A DNA stretch of 12,815 bases, from the NCBI GenBank assembly GCA_964390645.1, contig CAYMLL010000231.1:1-12815 (forward strand). The letters are read 5' to 3'. Made by a program: the position numbers and the translations under genes. Positions 7,423 through 12,815 of the stretch are shown piece after piece (positions within the stretch are counted from its first letter, which is position 1; every line of letters starts with the position of its first letter). The DNA is from CAYMLL01 sp964390645 (GTDB lineage Bacteria > Planctomycetota > UBA8108). The notes under the pieces were generated by a model that made no database searches, had not been told where the DNA came from, and was given only the letters and a program-made list of their open reading frames with translations.

Positions 7423-7434
7423 GAACCGGCCCCG
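7401..7434. terminator. Perfect 10-bp GC hairpin at the convergent gene end
   Basis: CGGGGCCGGT (7401-7410) pairs perfectly with ACCGGCCCCG (7425-7434) across a 14-nt loop that contains the dacB-like stop codon (7420-7422). It lies at the start of the gap between two converging transcription units (7422 and 7486), where a bidirectional terminator is expected. No U-tract follows on either strand, so it may act as a Rho-independent-like pause, an RNA 3'-end stabiliser, or only reflect high GC. The rest of the 63-nt gap shows nothing else. Confidence 0.45.
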
Positions 7435-7485
7435 CGAGGGCTCGGAAGGTGCCTCCGGAATCTGCCGTGCGGCTCCCTTCCCGGG

Positions 7486-8805
7486 TCAGGTCCCGCCGAT
7501 CACCTGTCGGCCTCCGAGGAAGGTCGAGACGGGCTCGACCCGCAGCGATCCAGGTGCGCCCCGCATCTCGGCGAGGACGAGATCGGCGCGGGCGCCTCGA
7601 CGCAGAGAGCCCCGCTCGCCGATGCCGAGAAGACGGGCAGGATTGCCGGAGCACATGCGCGCCGCCGCCTCGATGGACCTCGCGAGACTCATCGCCTGAT
7701 GCCGCCGGCGGTAGACGCCTTCGACCTCGGTCGACAGCAGGTTGAGGAGGTTCTCGAAGACCTCGCGCATCCCGACGGTCGAGCCGAAGAGAGCGCTGAC
7801 CTCGGAGCTCAGAGGATCCGGCTGCGGATCGCCGTCCTGCGGCACGACCTTCAGGTACGCGCCGTCCTCCGCCGGCTCCCCCCGGATGCCGAAGACCTCG
7901 AAGGGCCCGTCCGGCGGCCCGAGAGCGAAGCCCGCATCGCTGATGCCAACCGTGCGGCTTACCTCCTTGCGCGCGATCCAGTCGCGCACGAGAGACGGAT
8001 GAACGTGCCAACCGTCAACGATGATCGTCGCGATGAGGTCGTCGTTGCGCAGCGACTCCTCCAGCATGCCGCCGTCGTGAAAGCGCTTCCAGTGACTGCC
8101 GGTCGGACCGTTGCCCAGGTGGATGATGTAGCGCATGCCGGCATCGACCGCCTCCCGCAGGCGCTCCGCGTGCGGATTCGCGTGACCACAGCCGACAACG
8201 ACACCCGCGCGGGCGGCTCGCGCGACGAGGTCGATCGCATCGGCGCTCGTCTCCGGAGCGATGTTGATCATGCGCAAGGCGCCGGTCGCGAGCAGTCGAT
8301 CGAAGACCTCACCGTCCGGAGGCAACACCCGGTCGGGATTGTGCGCACCGTGAAAACGCGGATTCATGAAGGTGCCCTCGACGAGCCCGCCGAGAAAGGC
8401 GGCGTCCCCCGGCTCCCGGCCGTCGAGGACGAGCCTCATGCCGTCGAGATAGGCGACGATCTCGTCGATCGGGGCCGCCAGCGTGGCGAGAACGCAGCCC
8501 GTCACGCCGCGCGCCGACTGATACTCGACGACCTGACGGATCCGGGCGGCGTGTTCGGCCGGATCGCGCGACCCGCCGGCCAGCCACTCGATGTCATTGA
8601 CCTGGACGTCGATCCACCCCGGCAGAGCCCAGAGTCCGTCGGCGTCGAGCTCCTCGCAGGCACCGGCTGCGTCCGCGTCCTCTCCGACCGCCGCGATGCG
8701 GCCATCGGCGACCAGGATGGACGTGGGCTCGTCGACGGGCGCTTCGCAGAGCGCCGCCCGCGCCCCCCGGATGCGCAGCGGTCTCTGCCCCGGACTCGCG
8801 CTCAC
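7486..8805 (-). CDS. NagA-like amidohydrolase (N-acetylglucosamine-6-phosphate deacetylase family)
   Basis: A 439-residue metal-dependent hydrolase of the amidohydrolase superfamily, nearest by motif to NagA. The NagA landmarks are PGWIDVQVND (62-71), VEGTFMNPRFHGAHNP (142-157, metal ligand E143), CGHAN (206-210, H208), IIHLGNG (227-233, H229), DGWHVHP (264-270) and ISDAGF (288-293, catalytic D290). The C-terminal GNPARLLGIGERGSL and ARADLVL restore the small beta-sandwich. So metal and catalytic residues appear intact. The NagA segment NAM...GREPGLAG, which helps bind the sugar phosphate, is not recognisable, so the substrate may be an N-acyl compound other than GlcNAc-6-P. It is about 55 residues longer than E. 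coli NagA. The GTG start at 8805 overlaps the aminotransferase stop by GTGA, so the two are translationally coupled. It is the last gene of the minus-strand run. Confidence 0.85.
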   Translation of the reverse strand: MSASPGQRPLRIRGARAALCEAPVDEPTSILVADGRIAAVGEDADAAGACEELDADGLWALPGWIDVQVNDIEWLAGGSRDPAEHAARIRQVVEYQSARGVTGCVLATLAAPIDEIVAYLDGMRLVLDGREPGDAAFLGGLVEGTFMNPRFHGAHNPDRVLPPDGEVFDRLLATGALRMINIAPETSADAIDLVARAARAGVVVGCGHANPHAERLREAVDAGMRYIIHLGNGPTGSHWKRFHDGGMLEESLRNDDLIATIIVDGWHVHPSLVRDWIARKEVSRTVGISDAGFALGPPDGPFEVFGIRGEPAEDGAYLKVVPQDGDPQPDPLSSEVSALFGSTVGMREVFENLLNLLSTEVEGVYRRRHQAMSLARSIEAAARMCSGNPARLLGIGERGSLRRGARADLVLAEMRGAPGSLRVEPVSTFLGGRQVIGGT

Positions 8806-10205
8806 CGCTCTTGCGACGCTCCGCTCAGCACCGCCTCGAAGGCCTCCTCGAGCACGTCGAACCCCTCGATCAGCGCGTCGCGTGGAATCGTCAGCGGAGG
8901 GACGATCTTCAGGCAGCCGCCACCCAGACCGACCGGCGCGAACATCAGGAGGCCTCGACGGTAGGCATCCTCGGTGATCGCATGGGTCAGGTCCGAGTCC
9001 GGCTCCTTCGTCCCCGGCCTGACGACACGGATACCGCCGACGAGTCCGCGGGCCCGGATGCAGCCGACGCGATCGCCGAAGGCCTTCTCGATGCGCTCGC
9101 AGCCGGCGACCATGTCCGCCTCCATTTCCGCCGCGCGAGCGACCAGCCCCTCGCGCTCCATGACATCGAGGCAGCCGAGCCCCGCGGCGATCGGCAGCGG
9201 TGAGCCCGAGTGGGTCGAGGTCATCGATCCGGGGCCGTACGTCGACAGCACGTCGGAGCGCCCGATGACCGCAGACAGGGGAAGCGAGCCGGAGATGCCC
9301 TTTCCGCAGACGATGATGTCCGGGATCACGGCTTGACCCTCCGGGGAGACGTAGTGCTCGTAGGTGAAGAGCTTGCCGCTGCGGCCGAAGCCCGATTGCA
9401 CCTCGTCGAAGGCCAGGAGCGCGCCGTGTCGATCACACCACCGGCGAAGCGCGATCGCGTACTCCGTCGGGAAGAAATCCGGTCCCACTCCGAGGTAGCT
9501 CTCGGATATCACTCCGGCGACCTCGTCGCCCGAGACTCCGAGCTCGTCGAGCGTGCGCAAGAAAACCTCGAAGGACGTGTCCTCGACGAGATAGCCGTCG
9601 GGGAACGGCACCTGTACGAAGGTCGGCTCCTCGACGCCGATCCAGCTCTTCAGCGGCGCGATGCCGCCGGCATACTGGGAGCCGAGCGTACGGCCGTGGA
9701 AGCTCCCGCTGAACGAGACGATGACCTTCTTGCCGTCGTTCGTGCGACGCCCCCATGTACGCATGAGCTTGATCGCGCACTCGATGGCCTCCGAGCCCGT
9801 CGTCAGGAGATAGACGCGGTCGAGCCCGTCGGGTGCCATGGCCGCAAGACGTTCGCAAAACTCGGCGCGTCCCTCGTGCGCGAAGACATACGTCGACAGC
9901 AGCGGCCTGGACGTCAGCGCCTCGATGCGGGCGGTCACCGCCGGATGTCCGTGCCCTGCGTTGGCAACGAGAACGCAGGAGCTCCAGTCGATCCAGCGAT
10001 TGCCGAAACGATCCTCGACCTGATATCCGTGCGCACGGTCCCAGAGGACCGGCGGCTGACAGGCCATCGACGGCGGCTCGCTGGCGAGGAGACGCTCGAA
10101 GACGGGCACCGCTCCCGGCGCGGGCTGTGCGGTGACGATGCGCCGGTGCTCGGTCTCGACCCGCGGAACCGCGAGGGGCTCGAGGCTGAATCTACCGTAC
10201 TTCAT
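8802..10205 (-). CDS. Class III PLP-dependent aminotransferase
   Basis: A 467-residue fold-type I aminotransferase of subgroup III (acetylornithine/GABA/ornithine transaminase family). It would move an amino group between an omega-amine or amino sugar and a keto acid or aldehyde. Visible residues are the cofactor-phosphate loop TTGSEA (135-140), SFHGRTLG (168-175), AFDEVQSGFGRSGKLF (265-280, with D267 binding the PLP ring nitrogen), the Schiff-base lysine K302 in CGKGISGSLPLSAV, and the neighbouring-subunit phosphate threonine in STHSGSP (about 330-336). Substrate cannot be read from this. The first 50 residues before PPVLWDRAHG are longer than in short acetylornithine transaminases. ATG 10205 is supported by a purine-rich site upstream. 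It sits 21 nt downstream of the phosphatase gene and overlaps the NagA-like gene by 4 nt, which implies that all three act on related substrates. Confidence 0.92.
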   Translation of the reverse strand: MKYGRFSLEPLAVPRVETEHRRIVTAQPAPGAVPVFERLLASEPPSMACQPPVLWDRAHGYQVEDRFGNRWIDWSSCVLVANAGHGHPAVTARIEALTSRPLLSTYVFAHEGRAEFCERLAAMAPDGLDRVYLLTTGSEAIECAIKLMRTWGRRTNDGKKVIVSFSGSFHGRTLGSQYAGGIAPLKSWIGVEEPTFVQVPFPDGYLVEDTSFEVFLRTLDELGVSGDEVAGVISESYLGVGPDFFPTEYAIALRRWCDRHGALLAFDEVQSGFGRSGKLFTYEHYVSPEGQAVIPDIIVCGKGISGSLPLSAVIGRSDVLSTYGPGSMTSTHSGSPLPIAAGLGCLDVMEREGLVARAAEMEADMVAGCERIEKAFGDRVGCIRARGLVGGIRVVRPGTKEPDSDLTHAITEDAYRRGLLMFAPVGLGGGCLKIVPPLTIPRDALIEGFDVLEEAFEAVLSGASQER

Positions 10206-10206
10206 G

Positions 10207-10220
10207 CCCTCCTCGTCCTC
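10207..10220 (-). promoter_or_regulatory. Ribosome binding site of the aminotransferase gene
   Basis: The minus strand reads GAGGACGAGGAGGG immediately before ATG 10205. The distal GAGGA lies about 10 nt from the start codon and a second GAGGAGG is closer. This is the strongest Shine-Dalgarno-like sequence in the window and fixes the start. Confidence 0.6.
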
Positions 10221-10226
10221 GGCTGC

Positions 10227-11060
10227 TCACGCGCCGGCAGACGCGTCGTCCTCGATCAACGCCCCGGCCATCAGCGTCTCGTCCTCCGGACGGCAGATCA
10301 GCAGGCTGCCCCGGAACTGCCAGCGACGCGGGTCGTCAGCGTCGAGATGGAAGATGGAGCCGTCGACGGTCTGCGTCACTCTACGCCGCTCGCCGCCGAC
10401 ATGAAGGCTCATCGCGAGCCCGTGGCGGGCGATCAGCGGCAAGGCTCCTGCCGCGTCCCAGAGCTTCACCGACCCGATGTACGCGACAAAGCGCCCCTGG
10501 AGCAGCCCGACCAGAGGAACCACGGCCGCACCGAGCGCCATGACGCTGTTCGGCAGGTCGCAGCGACCACGCTTCGCCACCGCCTGGGTGACGGCGACCA
10601 GTCCTCCGGACCCGACCGGGCGCGGTGCGGGAGGCAGCTCGCGCCAAGTCCACTCCCCGTCCTCCAGTCGCCCCTCCTCGACGACGGCTCGATCTCCGTC
10701 GTCACAGCTGATGACGATCTCCCCGTACTCCGGAAGGTAGATCGCGCCGTCGACGAGTCGCCCCTCACGAAGAAAGCCGATCGAGATGCCCCAGTTCGGT
10801 AGGTAGTGAGCAAAGGGCGAGGTCCCGTCGATCGGGTCCACGACGTACGCCTCCTGGCTCAGCGCGGCCTCGACATAGGCCTCACCCTTCTGGCCGATGG
10901 TCTCCTCGCCGATGATGTGGACACCCCGGTCGGAGTCCTCGAGACGCTCGGTACAGAGCGCCTCGATCTCCCGATCGGCCTGAGTGACGATCGAGCTGTC
11001 GTTCTTGTACTCTCGACGTAGGTTCTTCTTCGCGCGTCGCGCGATTTCGCCGGCCTCCAT
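10227..11060 (-). CDS. Inositol-monophosphatase-family phosphatase
   Basis: A 277-residue Mg2+-dependent, Li+-sensitive-type sugar or inositol phosphatase (IMPase/FBPase/CysQ superfamily). Family motifs in order are SIVTQADR (23-30), the metal-binding GEE at 51-53, DPIDGTSPF (75-83; D75 and D78 bind metal) and the second signature KLWDAAGALPLIARHG (199-214; D202). The fold core is complete, so the enzyme should be active. The family does not tell which phosphate ester is used: inositol phosphate, a sugar phosphate, histidinol phosphate and PAP are all known substrates. The start at ATG 11060 gives a short N-terminal helix, and no good Shine-Dalgarno sequence precedes it. The frame is open upstream but offers no ATG, GTG or TTG before it enters the ligase gene, so a CTG start or translational coupling is possible. 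The gap to the upstream ligase is 32 nt and to the downstream aminotransferase 21 nt. Confidence 0.9.
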   Translation of the reverse strand: MEAGEIARRAKKNLRREYKNDSSIVTQADREIEALCTERLEDSDRGVHIIGEETIGQKGEAYVEAALSQEAYVVDPIDGTSPFAHYLPNWGISIGFLREGRLVDGAIYLPEYGEIVISCDDGDRAVVEEGRLEDGEWTWRELPPAPRPVGSGGLVAVTQAVAKRGRCDLPNSVMALGAAVVPLVGLLQGRFVAYIGSVKLWDAAGALPLIARHGLAMSLHVGGERRRVTQTVDGSIFHLDADDPRRWQFRGSLLICRPEDETLMAGALIEDDASAGA

Positions 11061-11092
11061 CAGCAGACCGACGACTCGACTCTTGCTCCAGC

Positions 11093-12815
11093 TCAGGCCA
11101 GCACCTCCCCGTAAATCGCCGCGAAACCTTCCTCGATTCTGCGACGTACCAGCTTGCCGGACGGACCGAGGCCGCCAGCCTCCTTGAGGCCGTCCGGACT
11201 GACCGTCCAGGGGCCGATCTGCTCATCAACCGATCGGGTACCGTTGTGGTCCCGGATCAGCGTCGACAGGTAGCCCTCCACATCGTCGGTCTTCTCGACT
11301 CCCTCGCGCAGGAAAAAGACGCAGCCGAGCCGCGGCCGCGCGTCGCCGATGACGACCGCCTCCTCGAGCACGTTGCGCCGGTTGAGGTCACTCGCCTTGA
11401 GATCATCCTCCATCGGCACGGGCAAGTAGTTGAGCCCGTTGTCGGTCGTGATGCGATCGGAGACCTTGCCCAGCACGAGCAAGCGACGGCGGACATCGAA
11501 GCCTCCGCGATCGCCGGTGTGCTTGCGACCGTGAAAGGGGACGACGGTGCCGTCGGGCTCGACGTAGCCCCTGGCGATCTGGGGACCTTCCACGATGAGC
11601 TCCTCACCCTCGATCACCGCACGAGCATTCGGAAAGAGCTCGCCGCAGGTGCCGAAGGCGCCACGCCGTCGGTCCTTCGGACTGCAGACCGCGAGCGGGC
11701 CGGTCGTCTCGGTCATCCCCCAGCCCTGGAGAACCGTCACGCCCATGACCTCGAGCATCGCCATCGCGTGCAGGTTGGGCTTGGCGCCGCCGATGACGAC
11801 GAAGTCCGGCGAGCCCAGTCTCTGACGGAACATCTTGCCGAAGAGCCGGCGCGCCAGGAGGATCCAGGGCAGCGCCAGACGACCACGAACCCGCCCCTGC
11901 TCCAGCGCGATGACGCCTTCCTCGGCGCGACGAAGGACGCGCTTCAGCCCCCTTCGCAGTCGCAGGGGAATGCGCGCGAGCTTCGCCAGCTCCGGTGGCA
12001 CCTTCTTTCCCGAGAAGTCGGTGCACAGCTTCTCGTAGAAGCCGCCGCGCATGCGGTTGAGGACGATCGGAACGAGAATGATCGCGTCGACCTTGCCGGT
12101 CCTCTCCTGCGGCATCCTGGCGAGATGCTGCACGTCCGAGAACAGCATGCGGCGTGGCTTCACCGCGAGAAAGCCCATGACGACGACGAACGCGAAGATA
12201 TGACTAGCGGACAGCGGCGAGTGGATGCACATCCCCGCGCGCAGAAAGTCGAGCGCCCGGATGTTCTCGATCGCCGCCTCCATGTTCTCGAGGCTGATCT
12301 CGGTGCACTTGGCGAGCTCGCCCGACGTGCCGGAGGTGAAGATCCAGGCCACGGGATGATCGGGCGGCAGATCGACCGCGAAGATGTCCCGTCGAGCGGC
12401 ACGCTCGGCGTCGACCGGCGGTATCTTGTCGTCCTCGAGCGACACGTTCACCACCAGGTCGACATGAGCGTCCCAGCTCTTCACGCGATCCAGGAACCCG
12501 TCCCCGACGGCGACCGCACGAAGGTCGTAGCGGCGCAGATAGAGCTGCTGGGTGGGTTCGTCCCAGTTCGGGTAGAGCGGCACGACGGTGTACCCGTGCG
12601 AGATCGCCGCGAAGGCCGCGACGAGGAACTCCACCGTCTCGTCACTCTTGAAGAGCAGCGCGATGCGCTTCCTGCCGAGATGGTCCCATCCCTCGAGCCG
12701 CGGCCGGTAGGCCTGAATGGCCCGGAACACGTCGCTCCCGCCCAGCTTTCGAACACAGCGACCGCTGCGACCGAAGTTCTCCAGGCTTACGTCGACATCG
12801 GGAAGGCTCTCGACG
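11093..12815 (-). CDS. AMP-forming acyl/aryl ligase (ANL superfamily), 5' end outside window
   Basis: At least 573 residues of an adenylate-forming enzyme related to long-chain acyl-CoA synthetases. The frame is still open at the right edge. A GTG at 12730 is not taken as the start because sequence upstream of it is protein-like (SLENFGRSGRCVRKLGGSD). Numbering from that GTG, motifs are the P-loop FTSGTSGELAK (131-141), QGWGMTETTG (335-344), TGD (405-407), the hinge GKVSDRI (421-427) and the A10 lysine K526 in GPSGKLVRRR. It would activate a carboxylic acid as its adenylate and probably pass it to CoA, a carrier protein or an amine. The P-loop has one extra residue compared with SGTTGxPKG, and the hinge has GK for the usual GR, so the enzyme is divergent. 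It is the first visible gene of the minus-strand run; the promoter lies beyond the window. Confidence 0.88.
   Translation of the reverse strand, partial: VESLPDVDVSLENFGRSGRCVRKLGGSDVFRAIQAYRPRLEGWDHLGRKRIALLFKSDETVEFLVAAFAAISHGYTVVPLYPNWDEPTQQLYLRRYDLRAVAVGDGFLDRVKSWDAHVDLVVNVSLEDDKIPPVDAERAARRDIFAVDLPPDHPVAWIFTSGTSGELAKCTEISLENMEAAIENIRALDFLRAGMCIHSPLSASHIFAFVVVMGFLAVKPRRMLFSDVQHLARMPQERTGKVDAIILVPIVLNRMRGGFYEKLCTDFSGKKVPPELAKLARIPLRLRRGLKRVLRRAEEGVIALEQGRVRGRLALPWILLARRLFGKMFRQRLGSPDFVVIGGAKPNLHAMAMLEVMGVTVLQGWGMTETTGPLAVCSPKDRRRGAFGTCGELFPNARAVIEGEELIVEGPQIARGYVEPDGTVVPFHGRKHTGDRGGFDVRRRLLVLGKVSDRITTDNGLNYLPVPMEDDLKASDLNRRNVLEEAVVIGDARPRLGCVFFLREGVEKTDDVEGYLSTLIRDHNGTRSVDEQIGPWTVSPDGLKEAGGLGPSGKLVRRRIEEGFAAIYGEVLA

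Noticed and set aside
7699..8964. 421-codon plus-strand frame opposite the NagA-like gene
   Set aside because: Antisense to a gene with strong family motifs; no domain recognisable, no ribosome binding site.
9210..10802. 530-codon open frame on the plus strand opposite the aminotransferase and phosphatase genes
   Set aside because: It lies antisense to two genes with clear catalytic motifs, crosses their intergenic gap, and its translation is low-complexity Arg/Ala/Asp text typical of a high-GC shadow frame.

Overview
The window is a GC-rich bacterial chromosome segment (about two-thirds G+C by eye) with eight protein-coding genes, two of them cut by the window edges. It has no RNA genes, insertion sequences or CRISPR array that I can see. 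Three traits together suggest Planctomycetota or a similar environmental phylum: secreted FG-GAP/VCBS proteins of the CRTAC1 (ASPIC/UnbV) type, a dockerin-like C-terminal module ending in a proline-rich tail, and a lysine/alanine-rich tail on a housekeeping enzyme. This taxonomic call is an inference; Acidobacteriota, Verrucomicrobiota or Myxococcota cannot be excluded.

Layout. (1) 1-1877, plus strand: the end of an unknown gene whose stop overlaps the GTG start of a secreted CRTAC1-type beta-propeller protein. (2) 2017-3183, minus strand: ilvC, a ketol-acid reductoisomerase of the Bacteroidetes/fungal sequence type with an appended histone-H1-like basic tail; no other ilv gene is in the window. 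(3) 3184-3469: a divergent promoter region. (4) 3470-7422, plus strand: a second, larger FG-GAP propeller protein with a dockerin-like C-terminus, then a PBP4-type (S13) D-Ala-D-Ala carboxypeptidase/endopeptidase. (5) 7401-7434: a perfect 10-bp inverted repeat at a convergent gene end. (6) 7486-12815, minus strand: a tight run read right to left, comprising an AMP-forming acyl ligase (5' end outside the window), an inositol-monophosphatase-family phosphatase, a class III PLP aminotransferase and a NagA-like amidohydrolase. Gaps are 32 and 21 nt, then a 4-nt overlap.

How the genes fit together. The four-gene minus-strand run looks like one operon. Its enzyme classes (carboxylate activation, dephosphorylation, transamination, deacetylation or amide hydrolysis) would suit the making or remodelling of an amino-sugar, aminocyclitol or acylated amine, but I do not recognise the set as a described pathway. 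It is the best candidate here for something new. The other genes serve branched-chain amino acid synthesis (ilvC), peptidoglycan maturation (dacB-like) and probable cell-surface functions (the two propeller proteins).
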